A stretch of DNA of 64,000 nt from JAGXKT01 sp964531695 (GCA_964531695.1 CAZHEH010000014.1:1-64000); one strand, 5' to 3'; positions 50,449-59,816 are shown, numbered from the stretch's first letter. A program made the numbers and translations. The notes: generated by a model not told the origin, from the sequence alone.

Positions 50449-51444
50449 ATGCAGCACATCGACCCTCATCCCGCGTTCCTTCACGGCGCCGTATCCGTCG
50501 AGTGCCGCGACGGGTGGATCAAGCCCTGGCGCATTCCGCATGAGCAGCGGGGGCTCTTCCCGCCCGATGACGGCTTGCCGGAGCGGGCCGATCGGGCGGC
50601 GGGCGTTCGTGTCCGCGTTCGAACGGATTCCCCCCGGCTCGGCCTGGCCGTGGCCCCCTGGCCCGACCCGCGGGTGTTCGACCTCGTGCTGAATGAGGCG
50701 GACATCGCGGCCACGGCCGTGCTCGAGCCCAACGAGGAAGAGTTGCTCTTCGACGGACTGCCCGCGGGCGAGCGCACGGCGGACATCTGGCTGCACGTCG
50801 GGGCGCCGGTCGAGCTTCGGGCGCTGCTGGCCGAGGACGGCGCCCGCGTCGCCCCGGCCGACGACGAGCGGCCGCGGTGGATCGCCTACGGCAGCTCCAT
50901 CACGCAATGCGGCGACGCCCACAGCCCGGCACGGGCCTGGCCGGCGACCGCGGCACGGATGCGCGGCCTGAACCTGACCTGCCTGGGCTTCGGCGGCAAC
51001 TGCCACATGGAGACGATGGTCGCCCTGACCATCCGCGACCTGCCGGCCGACGTCATCACGCTCAAGCTCGGCATCAACATGCACGGGGGCTCGTACTCCC
51101 CGCGGACGTTCACGGCGCAGGTCATCGGCTTCGTCCGGATTCTCCGCGAGCGGCACGCCGACATCCCCATCGCGGTCGTCTCGCCCATCGCCAACCGCGA
51201 GGGCGAGCACACCCCGGGCGCCACGGGCATGGACCTGGCGATGATGCGGGAGCACCTCGCCGACGCCGTCCAACGCCTGGCCGACCACGGCGACCCGAAC
51301 CTGCACTACCTCGACGGACGGGAGCTGTTCGGCGAGGAGCTCTGCGAGACGAACCTGCCCGACCAGGTCCATCCGGACGGCGACGGCTACGAGATCATCG
51401 GCCGAAACGCAGCCCGGAAGCTCCTGCCGATGCTCGGCTTCTGA
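50449..51444 (+). CDS. SGNH/GDSL-type hydrolase
   Basis: A 331-residue protein. The N-terminal 130 residues form a beta-rich domain. The SGNH blocks follow: Ser in IAYGSSIT (near 150), Gly in GFGGNCHME, Asn-like position in LKLGINMHGG, and the Asp/His pair in LPDQVHPDGDGY near 310. The layout resembles carbohydrate esterases with an N-terminal jelly-roll. No signal peptide is evident. GGAAGGA precedes the ATG. Confidence 0.85.
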   Translation: MQHIDPHPAFLHGAVSVECRDGWIKPWRIPHEQRGLFPPDDGLPERADRAAGVRVRVRTDSPRLGLAVAPWPDPRVFDLVLNEADIAATAVLEPNEEELLFDGLPAGERTADIWLHVGAPVELRALLAEDGARVAPADDERPRWIAYGSSITQCGDAHSPARAWPATAARMRGLNLTCLGFGGNCHMETMVALTIRDLPADVITLKLGINMHGGSYSPRTFTAQVIGFVRILRERHADIPIAVVSPIANREGEHTPGATGMDLAMMREHLADAVQRLADHGDPNLHYLDGRELFGEELCETNLPDQVHPDGDGYEIIGRNAARKLLPMLGF

Positions 51445-51515
51445 GGCGCTCGCTCCCCGCGGGATGCGCAAAAAGCCCTCGCGATCTCGCCGCGGTCGGT
51501 ACAATGGCGTGCCTT

Positions 51516-54500
51516 ATGCGATGCTACGCAGGGATCGACATCGGGGCGGTCAGCGCCACCGCGGCCGTCATCGCCGACGAGGACCTCGGACCGTCCGTTG
51601 GGCCGCTCCGCCGTCATGGGCGCTGCGCCGCGGGTGCGGGTTGGCTGTACGTCCTGGATTATCGCCGCACGCGCGGCCGTCCCCTGGAGACGGCCACGGA
51701 GTTTCTCGAGGGTATCGCCGAAGCCGTCGGACGGAACGCCGTTGCGGGACTGCGCCTAACCGGCAGCGGCTCGAAGATGGCGGCGGCGAAGCTCCAGGCG
51801 CCGACCGTCAACGAGTTCCGCGCCGCAGCCAGCGGGCTGGCGGCGCTGGGCGTGCGGGCCCGTTGTGTCTTCGAGATGGGCGGCGAAACGAGCAAGTATC
51901 TGCTGCTCGAGCGGACGGACTCCGGCGGCTACGGCATCACGGACTACGCGACGAACGGCGACTGCGCCGCGGGGACGGGGGCCTTCCTCGACCAGCAGGC
52001 CGGGCGGCTCCAGTACGACATCGAGCAGGTCGGCGAGATCGTCCTGGGCACGGAGCGCACGGCCAGCATCGCCGGGCGATGCAGCGTCTTCGCCAAGAGC
52101 GACATGATCCATGCCCAGCAGAAGGGCTACTCCCCGGCCGAGGTGCTGCGCGGCCTGTGCGACGCGGTGGCCCGGAACTTCCGGGCGGCCGTGGTGCGGT
52201 CGCATCCGATCGAGCCGCCCGTCGCGCTGATCGGCGGCGTGGCCTCGAACGCCGCGGTGGTGCGGGCGATGCGAGAGGCGTTCGAACTGGGCGAGGATGA
52301 CCTGTTCGTGCCGGAGGCCTACGCCCATGTCGGCGCCGCGGGCGCGGCCTTCGAGGCGGCGCGTGCGGGCACCGAGGAGGGTCTGAGCCACCTGAGCGAC
52401 CTGCAAGCCGCCAGCGACACCGCCCACGGCACCTTCCCGACGCAGGAACCGCTGGCGATGGATCGCGTCATTCTGCTCCGCGACCGCGACGTGGCATACG
52501 AGCCGCCGCCGGCGGGCGAGCCCATCGAGGCGTATCTCGGCGTGGATATCGGCAGCGTGTCGACCAACGTGGTTGTCGTCGACCCGGACGGGCAACTCGT
52601 CACGGAAATCTACACGCGGACGCAGGGCAGGCCCATCGAGGTCGTCGCCGACGCGCTCCGACAAATCGAGAGGGAATGGGGCGATCGGCTGGTTATCCGC
52701 GGCGCGGGCACGACCGGCTCCGGGCGAGAGCTGATCGGCGCGCTGATCGGCGCGGACACGGTCAACGACGAGATCACCGCCCACAAGACCGGCGCGACCT
52801 TCGTCGGGCAGCGGATGCTCGACGGGCGGGTTCCGGACACGATCTTCGAGATCGGCGGGCAGGACTCGAAGTTCATCTCGCTCGACCGCGGCGTGGTCGT
52901 GGACTTCACCATGAACGACGCCTGTGCGGCCGGGACCGGCAGCTTCCTCGAAGAACGGGCCGAGGAGCTGGATATCGCCATCAAGGGGCAGTTCGCCGAA
53001 CTCGCACTGGCGAGCGAAGCGCCGATCCGCCTCGGAGAGCGCTGCACCGTGTTCATGGAGCGCGACGTCAACAGTTACATGCAGCGCGGCGCCGAGACGG
53101 CAGATCTCGTGGCCGGGCTGGCCTACTCGGTCGTCTACAACTACATCAACCGCGTCGTCCGCGGGCGGCACATCGGCGATACGATCTTCTTCCAGGGCGG
53201 CACGGCCTACAACGACGCCGTGGCGGCCGCGTTCGCCGCGGTCACGGGCAGCGAGATCATCGTACCGCCCCACAACGGCGTGATCGGCGCGATCGGCGCG
53301 GCGCTGCTGGCCAAGGACAANNNNNNNNNNNNNNNNNNNNNNNNNNNNNNNNNNNNNNNNNNNNNNNNNNNNNNNNNNNNNNNNNNNNNNNNNNNNNNNN
53401 NNNNNNNNNNNNNNNNNNNNAAAGCCGAAGGGGCCCGCGCGGGGGCGGACGGCGCCGAGGCGGGCGCGTACGTCTCGGACCTCGTGGAGCAGATGAGCGG
53501 CGCGGCCGGTGGGGCCGAGCCGGCCTCGACGTCGCGCTTCCGCGGCTGGGACATGTCGAAGGTCGACTACACGCTGCGAGAGTTCACCTGCAAGGGCTGC
53601 TCGAACCACTGCCGCATTCAGGAGTTCACCGTCGAAGGCGAAAAGACGTACTGGGGAGATAAGTGCTCCGACCGCTACCGAAAGCAGGCCAAGGCCGAGC
53701 GCGAGCCGGTGATCGACGATCTGTTCGCCCTGCGCGAGCAATGGCTGCTGGATGAGTCCGGTTTGCCGGACGTGCCGGCGGATGCGCCGACGGTGGGCAT
53801 CCCACGGACGATGTTCGCCATCGAGCAGATGCCGTTCTGGCGAACGCTGCTGGCACGGCTGGGCTACCGCACGGTGCTGAGCGACGCGACGAACCGCCAC
53901 ATCGTGCAGGCCGGCGGCGATGCCGTCGTGGCCGAGCCGTGCTTCCCGATCATCGTCGCACATGGGCACGTGGCGGACCTCGAGCGGAAGGGCGTCGACT
54001 GGATCCTACTGCCGAACATCGTCTCGATGGAGACGCAGTGGCTGCACACGGAATCGCATCTGTGCCCGTGGCACCAGACCCTGCCGTTCGTCGTCCGGCG
54101 GGCGCCGAAGCTGTCGCACCTGATGGACCGGTTCCTCACGCCGACCGTCCGCTTCCGCGAGGGCCGGCCGGGCGTCTGCCGCACGCTGCAAGAGTTCTTC
54201 CGCCCGCTGGGCAAGGACAAGAAGACCGTCAGCCGGGCCGTTCGCGCCGCCTTCGCGGCGCAGGACCGCTTCGAGGATGACCGCCTCGCGGCCGGGCGCG
54301 AGGCCCTGGCCACGCTCGAGCGAACCGGCGAGCCCGCCGCGGTGATCGTCGGGCGACCGTACAACGTGCACGACGACGGCGTGAATCTGGCCGTGCCGCG
54401 AAAGCTGCGCGAGCTGTACGGCGTGAACTGCATCCCGCTGGATTTCCTGGACGTCGGGCCGGTCAGCGTCCGCGAGTTGAACCAGCACATGTACTGGTCG

Positions 54501-54764
54501 CTGGGGCGGAAGATCCTTGCCGGCGCGCGGATCGTGGCCGAGCATCCGAGCTTCCACATCATCCATATCACCAACTTCAAGTGCGGGCCGGACTCGTTCA
54601 TCAAGCACTTCATCGGGCGGGCTTGCGGAGGGCCGTTCCTGACGCTTCAGATGGACGCACACAGCAACGACGCGGGCATCATGACCCGCTGCGAGGCCTA
54701 CCTGGACTCCAAGGGAATCCTCCGCCCCTGGCGGAGCGACAAACCGGTGGCGGCTCCGGCGTGA
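51516..54764 (+). CDS. large acyl-CoA dehydratase activase (two ATPase domains plus HgdB-like part), with assembly gap
   Basis: About 1,080 residues, 34 of them masked. Two BadF/HgdC-type ASKHA ATPase domains (about 1-290 and 340-600): AGIDIGAVSATAAV with GDCAAGTGAFLDQQA, and LGVDIGSVSTNVVV with DACAAGTGSFLEERA; each keeps two cluster cysteines. After the gap comes a DUF2229/HgdB-like part with CKGCSNHCRI, VGIPRTMF and the final HITNFKCGPDSF. Such proteins energise electrons for radical dehydratases or reduce cofactors in anaerobes; the exact substrate is unknown. ATG 51516 is preferred to 51504 because it begins the domain. Confidence 0.87.
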   Translation: MRCYAGIDIGAVSATAAVIADEDLGPSVGPLRRHGRCAAGAGWLYVLDYRRTRGRPLETATEFLEGIAEAVGRNAVAGLRLTGSGSKMAAAKLQAPTVNEFRAAASGLAALGVRARCVFEMGGETSKYLLLERTDSGGYGITDYATNGDCAAGTGAFLDQQAGRLQYDIEQVGEIVLGTERTASIAGRCSVFAKSDMIHAQQKGYSPAEVLRGLCDAVARNFRAAVVRSHPIEPPVALIGGVASNAAVVRAMREAFELGEDDLFVPEAYAHVGAAGAAFEAARAGTEEGLSHLSDLQAASDTAHGTFPTQEPLAMDRVILLRDRDVAYEPPPAGEPIEAYLGVDIGSVSTNVVVVDPDGQLVTEIYTRTQGRPIEVVADALRQIEREWGDRLVIRGAGTTGSGRELIGALIGADTVNDEITAHKTGATFVGQRMLDGRVPDTIFEIGGQDSKFISLDRGVVVDFTMNDACAAGTGSFLEERAEELDIAIKGQFAELALASEAPIRLGERCTVFMERDVNSYMQRGAETADLVAGLAYSVVYNYINRVVRGRHIGDTIFFQGGTAYNDAVAAAFAAVTGSEIIVPPHNGVIGAIGAALLAKDXXXXXXXXXXXXXXXXXXXXXXXXXXXXXXXXXXKAEGARAGADGAEAGAYVSDLVEQMSGAAGGAEPASTSRFRGWDMSKVDYTLREFTCKGCSNHCRIQEFTVEGEKTYWGDKCSDRYRKQAKAEREPVIDDLFALREQWLLDESGLPDVPADAPTVGIPRTMFAIEQMPFWRTLLARLGYRTVLSDATNRHIVQAGGDAVVAEPCFPIIVAHGHVADLERKGVDWILLPNIVSMETQWLHTESHLCPWHQTLPFVVRRAPKLSHLMDRFLTPTVRFREGRPGVCRTLQEFFRPLGKDKKTVSRAVRAAFAAQDRFEDDRLAAGREALATLERTGEPAAVIVGRPYNVHDDGVNLAVPRKLRELYGVNCIPLDFLDVGPVSVRELNQHMYWSLGRKILAGARIVAEHPSFHIIHITNFKCGPDSFIKHFIGRACGGPFLTLQMDAHSNDAGIMTRCEAYLDSKGILRPWRSDKPVAAPA
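53321..53420. other. scaffold gap of 100 N
   Basis: Exactly 100 unknown bases, the usual placeholder for a gap of unknown size. It lies inside the activase gene after GAIGAALLAKD. The frame happens to stay open across it, but the true length is unknown. Confidence 0.98.
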
Positions 54765-54781
54765 GACACGGGCGAGGGGAA

Positions 54782-54810
54782 TTGACACGACACCCGGCGG
54801 CCCCTACCGT
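54782..54810 (+). promoter_or_regulatory. promoter of the Gfo/Idh/MocA gene
   Basis: TTGACA (54782-54787), 17-bp spacer, TACCGT (54805-54810); leader about 25 nt. Confidence 0.6.
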
Positions 54811-54842
54811 GCGCCGCGCCGGGGGAAGGACCGGCAACGACC

Positions 54843-55970
54843 ATGAGCAGTGAGCCCTTGCCAGTCGCGGTAATCGGCGTCGGCGGCGTCGGAAGCATGA
54901 CGCTTCGGGCCTTGAACGGCATCGACCGCGTAAAGGTCGTGGGTATCTCGGACCGGGACCCGGCGGCCGTCGAGCCGTGGGCTCGCGAAACGGGCGTTCC
55001 CGGCTACACGGACAACCGCTCGCTGATCGCCGAGACGCGCCCGGCCGCCGTCTTCCTGGCCGTGCCGCCACACGCCGTGCCGCCCCTCGTTGGCGCGTGC
55101 GCCGATCGCCGCATCCACGTGTGGACGGAGGCCCCGCCCGCGCGGAACCTGGACGAGGCCGTCGCCATGGTCCGCCGGATGGACGAGGCGGGGCTGAAGC
55201 TTGCCGTCGGCACGCAGCGCCGCTTCGCCGCCACCTACCGCCGCGCCTTCGAGCTGCGGCACCGGCTCGGGCAGATCTTCCTCGGACGCGCACACTACCT
55301 GTTCAACTGGGGCCCGCGGCTCGGCTGGCGCGGCGCCGCCGCCTCCGCCGGCGGCGGCGCGTTGATCGAGCTGGGCTATCACCCCATCGACCTGATGCTG
55401 TGGCTCCGCGGGCTGCCCGAGCAGGTCTACGGCTTGTCGGCGCTGGGGAACCGTCCCGCTGAGCATGCCCCGGACGGCGGCGCCCTGCCCGTCTATGACA
55501 CGGACGACACGGCCGCGGCCATCCTCCGCTACGCCGACGGCGCCATGGCCACCGTCGTCACCACCCGCTCCAGCGGACCGGTCAGCGAGGAACTGTGCCT
55601 GCACGGGCGGCGCGGGTCGCTTCGGGCCGACGGCGGACACTGCCTGCTCCGCGACCCGGACGGCAATCTTCTCGACAGCGCCGAGGATGATTCTGCGCCC
55701 GTCGAGACCTTCCGCCGGCAGGCACGGGCGTTCGTCTCGGCCGTGGCGAGCGGCGCGACCCGCTACGAGGCGTCCGGGCGGGAGAACCTGCTGAACCTGG
55801 CGGTCGTCGAGGCGATCTACCTGTCCGACCGGACGAGCCAGCCCGAGACGCCCCTCCGCCTGCTGCGGAACCACGGGCTGAGCGTCGAAGGGTGCCTGGG
55901 CCTTCGCCCCATCGAGGAAGTGGACGAGGAGGTCGACCTGCCGCCGGACGAGACCGAGGGCGAAACATGA
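54843..55970 (+). CDS. Gfo/Idh/MocA-family oxidoreductase
   Basis: A 375-residue NAD(P)-dependent dehydrogenase. Rossmann GVGGVGSM at about residues 13-20, then TEAPPARNLDEA in place of the usual EKP motif, and QRRFAATYRRAF; ELGYHPIDLMLWL holds the family's catalytic His. Usually acts on sugars or inositols. The altered EKP (Glu-Ala-Pro) removes the Lys normally involved in catalysis. Its stop overlaps the LigD-like start by 4 bp. Confidence 0.9.
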   Translation: MSSEPLPVAVIGVGGVGSMTLRALNGIDRVKVVGISDRDPAAVEPWARETGVPGYTDNRSLIAETRPAAVFLAVPPHAVPPLVGACADRRIHVWTEAPPARNLDEAVAMVRRMDEAGLKLAVGTQRRFAATYRRAFELRHRLGQIFLGRAHYLFNWGPRLGWRGAAASAGGGALIELGYHPIDLMLWLRGLPEQVYGLSALGNRPAEHAPDGGALPVYDTDDTAAAILRYADGAMATVVTTRSSGPVSEELCLHGRRGSLRADGGHCLLRDPDGNLLDSAEDDSAPVETFRRQARAFVSAVASGATRYEASGRENLLNLAVVEAIYLSDRTSQPETPLRLLRNHGLSVEGCLGLRPIEEVDEEVDLPPDETEGET

Positions 55971-56572
55971 GCCGCGAAGACGCGCTGGAGACGTACCGGT
56001 CCAAGCGGGATTTCGCCCAGAGCCCCGAGCCGCCCGGCGACAAGGGCGCGTCGGACCAGGACAAGCGGATCTGGGTCATCCAGAAGCACCAGGCCCGCAA
56101 CCTGCACTACGACCTGCGAATCGAGATCGACGGCGTGCTCAAGTCCTGGGCCGTGCCCAAGGGACCGTCCACCGATCCCTCTGTCAAGCGGCTCGCCACG
56201 CCCACGGAGGACCACCCCATGGACTACGCCGACTTCGAGGGCGTGATCCCCGAAGGCGAATACGGCGGCGGGACGGTGATCGTGTGGGACGCCGGACGCT
56301 ACCGCAACCTCCGCACCGACGAGGACGGCAAAGAGATGCCGATGCCCGCCTGCTACGAAGACGGCAAGATCGAAGTCTCGCTTGCGGGCCGGAAGCTTCG
56401 CGGCGGCTACGTGCTGATCCGCACGGGCAAGGACAAGTCCGGCCGGTATCGCTGGCTGCTCAAAAAGATCAAGGACGATCAGGCCGATAATCCCGTCAGC
56501 CCCGAGCCGCGGAGCGTCCTGACCGGCCGGACGCTCGAAGAGGTCGCGGCCGAGGAAGGCCCCGCCGGCTGA
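55967..56572 (+). CDS. stand-alone LigD 3'-phosphoesterase domain protein
   Basis: A 201-residue protein. The QKHQARNLHYDLRIE segment with metal-binding His and Asp, SWAVPKGPS, and PEGEYGGGTVIVWDAG match the phosphoesterase domain of bacterial LigD, which trims 3' ends in non-homologous end joining. Ligase and polymerase domains are absent, and no Ku gene is in the window. It is translationally coupled to the oxidoreductase, an unexpected pairing. A GC hairpin followed by TTTTTT (to 56629) may end the operon. Confidence 0.88.
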   Translation: MSREDALETYRSKRDFAQSPEPPGDKGASDQDKRIWVIQKHQARNLHYDLRIEIDGVLKSWAVPKGPSTDPSVKRLATPTEDHPMDYADFEGVIPEGEYGGGTVIVWDAGRYRNLRTDEDGKEMPMPACYEDGKIEVSLAGRKLRGGYVLIRTGKDKSGRYRWLLKKIKDDQADNPVSPEPRSVLTGRTLEEVAAEEGPAG

Positions 56573-56633
56573 ACGAAGCGCCGGCGCGCCGCCGGGCCGG
56601 GATGGGCCCTACCCAGACGGACGTTTTTTGCCC

Positions 56634-56662
56634 TTGCGGCCCTTGTTGCCCTGCGGTATTGT
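56634..56662 (+). promoter_or_regulatory. promoter of the cohesin-dockerin operon
   Basis: TTGCGG (56634-56639), 17-bp spacer, TATTGT (56657-56662). Leader about 107 nt. Confidence 0.5.
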
Positions 56663-56775
56663 CCCTATGTGATCCACTTCGCAGCCAAGAACGACAGGAA
56701 CGACATTTGGTTGTCGCCGACCCGATCGACTCGCCGAGCCGCACGGCCCGACAGGTCGCAATAAGGAGTACGGGC

Positions 56776-58596
56776 ATGAAGACCTCCTCCCGCCCGCGGA
56801 ATCGAGCCGCGGCCCCTCGCCTCGCGTGTTGCGCCTGTTTGATCTTCGCGATCTGCGCCATCGCCACACCGGCCGCCGCCGCACCGGAAGTCCTCGGCGG
56901 GCGACGGGACATGATGCAGGGCGACACGCAGCTCGTGCCGGTCATCCTCAACAACGCCGCCGGGCTAAGCAACATCAACGTGACCGTCCGGTGGGACACG
57001 GCCGTCGTGCGAGCCCTGGAAAACCCCCGCCGCGGCAGCATCGTCCAAAAGGCCCTGTTCGAGGCGGACATTTCCCGTCCGGGCACGGCCAAGATGGGCT
57101 TTGCGCGAGGCAAGAATCTCGGTGTTCAGCGGGGCGTGCTCGCCTACCTCCACTTCCGCGCCGTCGGCGAGCCGGGTGAACACACCATCCTGGATATCAC
57201 CGTAACGACGGCCGCCGACGAAAAGGAGCAACCCCTGAACGTGGTCGTGGCGGACGGTTGCGTCTGCATCGTACACCCCGGCGGCGTCGTGTCGGGCGAC
57301 CCCGACATGGACGGGCGCGTGACCGCGCTCGACGCATGGATCGCGCTGATGATCTCCGTCGGAAAGGAGGCCGAGTTGGCCCGTCGCGGCATCGACGTCG
57401 CCCGCGCGAAGAGGGTCTGCGACGTGGACGGGGCCACGGGGGTCACCTCGACCGACGCTGCGAAGATTCTACGTATGGCCGCCCAGGCCGTCGTCCAGGG
57501 CGGCAAGCCCGGCACGCGGACGAGCATCACCGGGAGTTGCTCGTGCATCGATCCGCCCGTGATCGACCAACCACCCGAGGACATCCGTCGCGACGACGAC
57601 ACCATCGCCGACAAGGTCGACCAGCACGGCGGCGACGAGAACACCGAGCAGGCCGTCGCCGACGCCATGAACTGGCTCGCCCGGCATCAGGAAGAGGACG
57701 GCCACTGGGACTGCCGCAAGTACGGTGGCCACAGCTACGACACGGCCGTGACGGGCTTGGCGCTGCTGACCTTCCTCGGCCACGGCAACAGCGAGGCCGG
57801 CGGCAAGTACCAGGACACCGTCACTCGTGCCATCGACTGGCTCATCGCCCAACAGAAGGACAACGGTTTGGTCTGCGACTCCTCAAACGCGCGGACGCAG
57901 GCCTACAGCCACGCGATCGCCGGCATGGCGCTGTCCGAGGCCGCCGCGATGGGCGGCAGGGCCCGCACACGGGCGGCCGCACAGAAAGCCCTGGACTACG
58001 CGGTCAACGTCCATCCGACCAAGAAGGACGGCAAGGTGATGTGGCGCTACCGGGCCAAGGAAGGCGGCGGCGACCTCTCCGTCCAGGGCTGGTACATCAT
58101 GCACATGCACTCGGCCCAGTTGGCCCGGCTGCCCGTGCCGGCCGACATCCTGCCCGGCGCCGCGGCGTTCCTCGAAACATTGCGGATAGAGACGCCGGAG
58201 GGCATTGCGTATGGCTACACGTCGGCGTCCGGGCCCAGCGCACGCCTAGCCGCCATCGGCGCCCTCGGGCGCATCTACACCGACGGAAAGGAAGTCGGCG
58301 AGAGCATCAAGTACTTCGTCGCAACGGAAGGCACGCCGGACTGGGACGACTGCGACTTGTACTACTGGTACTACGGCACGCTGGCCTCGTTCCAGCACGG
58401 CGGCGACCAGTGGTGGACCTGGAACGACGCGATGAAGAAGGCCCTCGTCGAGAACCAGCGAGAGGGCGAACCCGACGTGGACGGCTCCTGGGACCCCCGA
58501 GGCGACTATGCCTTCAACTGGGGCCGGGTCGGATCGACCGCGCTGTCCACCCTCTGCCTCGAGGTCTACTACCGGTACGAGCAGCGGAGACGATAG
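56776..58596 (+). CDS. secreted cohesin-dockerin-alpha/alpha-toroid protein
   Basis: A 606-residue exported protein. A signal peptide ends near TPAAAAP (about residue 35). Residues about 36-165 form a cohesin-like beta-sandwich. Residues about 174-236 form a dockerin-type pair of calcium loops (DPDMDGRVTALD and DVDGATGVTSTD). From about 287 to the end is an alpha/alpha toroid as in squalene-cyclase/prenyltransferase folds (WLARHQEEDGHWD, WLIAQQKDNGL). The ATG at 56776 has AAGGAG upstream; the longer frame overlaps the promoter. It may bind the membrane-anchored cohesin encoded next. Confidence 0.85.
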   Translation: MKTSSRPRNRAAAPRLACCACLIFAICAIATPAAAAPEVLGGRRDMMQGDTQLVPVILNNAAGLSNINVTVRWDTAVVRALENPRRGSIVQKALFEADISRPGTAKMGFARGKNLGVQRGVLAYLHFRAVGEPGEHTILDITVTTAADEKEQPLNVVVADGCVCIVHPGGVVSGDPDMDGRVTALDAWIALMISVGKEAELARRGIDVARAKRVCDVDGATGVTSTDAAKILRMAAQAVVQGGKPGTRTSITGSCSCIDPPVIDQPPEDIRRDDDTIADKVDQHGGDENTEQAVADAMNWLARHQEEDGHWDCRKYGGHSYDTAVTGLALLTFLGHGNSEAGGKYQDTVTRAIDWLIAQQKDNGLVCDSSNARTQAYSHAIAGMALSEAAAMGGRARTRAAAQKALDYAVNVHPTKKDGKVMWRYRAKEGGGDLSVQGWYIMHMHSAQLARLPVPADILPGAAAFLETLRIETPEGIAYGYTSASGPSARLAAIGALGRIYTDGKEVGESIKYFVATEGTPDWDDCDLYYWYYGTLASFQHGGDQWWTWNDAMKKALVENQREGEPDVDGSWDPRGDYAFNWGRVGSTALSTLCLEVYYRYEQRRR

Positions 58597-58636
58597 CCCA
58601 TAGCCGGCCGCGCGCAGCGGCCACGTGGAGAGCGAA

Positions 58637-59290
58637 ATGACACGCGCCAACACTGTCACATCCCGCAGCTTCCGCCGGTTCGCGTGCGCCGCGTGCGTAC
58701 TGCTGCTGGCCACGGCCGCCCCGGCCGGCCCGATTGAGTTGGTCATCGCCGACGCGGAGGGCGGCCCCGGCGAGTCCGTCACGGTGCCCGTGACGGTCAA
58801 GGGCGTCAAGGGGGCCGTCAGCTTCCAGATGGCCGTCGAATACGACCCCGATGTTCTCGAGCCCGAGGGGGCCGAGGTCGGCGAGATGATCGAGGGCGGA
58901 ATGGCCGAGACCGACGCCGAGACGGAGGAGGGCAAGCTCGGCGTCACGGTCGCGATCAGTCCGGGGCTCGAGGAAGACGAGGGGCAGTTTCTCACGTTGA
59001 CCTTCAAGGTCGTCGGCGACAGCGGCGATGCCAGCGAGCTAACGCCCGTCGATGTCGAGGCGCATACGGACGAAGACGGCTTCCCGCAGATCCTCGTCGC
59101 CTCCGCCGATGCCGGCGAGTTCAAGGTCACCGGCGGAACGGGCCCGTGGATCTGGATCATCGTGGCCGTCGGCGCCGTGGTCGTGATCGTCCTGATCATC
59201 GTCATCGTCAAACTCGCCGGCAAGAAGCCCCCGGCCGGCGGCCAGCCCATGGGACAGCCGTACGGCCCGCCGCAACAGCCGCAGCAGTAG
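58637..59290 (+). CDS. membrane-anchored cohesin-domain protein
   Basis: A 217-residue protein. Signal peptide (to about residue 31, ATAAPAG), one cohesin-like domain (about 32-160; GPGESVTVPVTVKGVKG, MAVEYDPDVLEPEG), then a single membrane helix (WIWIIVAVGAVVVIVLIIVI, about 174-193) and a short cytoplasmic Pro/Gln/Gly tail. ATG 58637 follows GGAG. It is 40 bp after the dockerin gene, so it is a natural candidate receptor for that dockerin. Confidence 0.83.
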   Translation: MTRANTVTSRSFRRFACAACVLLLATAAPAGPIELVIADAEGGPGESVTVPVTVKGVKGAVSFQMAVEYDPDVLEPEGAEVGEMIEGGMAETDAETEEGKLGVTVAISPGLEEDEGQFLTLTFKVVGDSGDASELTPVDVEAHTDEDGFPQILVASADAGEFKVTGGTGPWIWIIVAVGAVVVIVLIIVIVKLAGKKPPAGGQPMGQPYGPPQQPQQ

Positions 59291-59309
59291 CGGTCGGAAG
59301 GAAGCGCGC

Positions 59310-59795
59310 ATGCCCCCCCCAACGCCCACGTTCCGTTCCAGCCGGGCGACGGCGTGGTGCGTCTGCGCCGCGCTAGCGCTGGCCTTGCCCGCCTGCGAGG
59401 ACACCGGCCGCGACGATTCCGACTCGGCCGGCGATGCTCCGGCTGAAACGGAAGCGCCACGCACCACCGTGCGGCGGGTCTCGCCGTCCCGGGCCGCCGA
59501 GATGGTCCGAACCCGTCCGGACGTGGTCGTGCTCGACTGCCGCCCACGTTCGGCCTACGAAGAAGAACACCTGCCCGGCGCCGTCCACCTGAACCCGTTC
59601 GTCCGCGAGGAGTCGCTGGTGGAATGCCTGGACGAGTTGGAACGGGAAACGACGTACCTGCTCTACTGCATCAAGGGCAAACGCAGCGCCGAGATCGCCG
59701 ACCGCATGGCCGGAATGGGCTTCGATCACGTCTTCGTCGTCGATGACGCCGGCTTCGAGCAGCTCATCGCCGCCCTTGAAGAACCCCCCTCCTGA
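59310..59795 (+). CDS. rhodanese-domain lipoprotein
   Basis: A 161-residue protein. Lipobox LPAC near residue 29, then an acidic Ser/Asp-rich linker and a rhodanese domain: VVVLDCRPRSAYEEEHLPGA and the active-site loop CIKGKRS with catalytic Cys near 128. It transfers or carries sulfane sulfur at the periplasmic face of a membrane. It is 19 bp after the cohesin gene with GGAAGGAA before its ATG; last gene of the operon. Confidence 0.88.
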   Translation: MPPPTPTFRSSRATAWCVCAALALALPACEDTGRDDSDSAGDAPAETEAPRTTVRRVSPSRAAEMVRTRPDVVVLDCRPRSAYEEEHLPGAVHLNPFVREESLVECLDELERETTYLLYCIKGKRSAEIADRMAGMGFDHVFVVDDAGFEQLIAALEEPPS

Positions 59796-59816
59796 CCGCG
59801 TATCGTGCCGAGAGAG

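Noticed and set aside
51756..53969. Very long minus-strand frame opposite the activase
   Set aside because: It crosses the N gap and lacks motifs; the plus frame has all family signatures.
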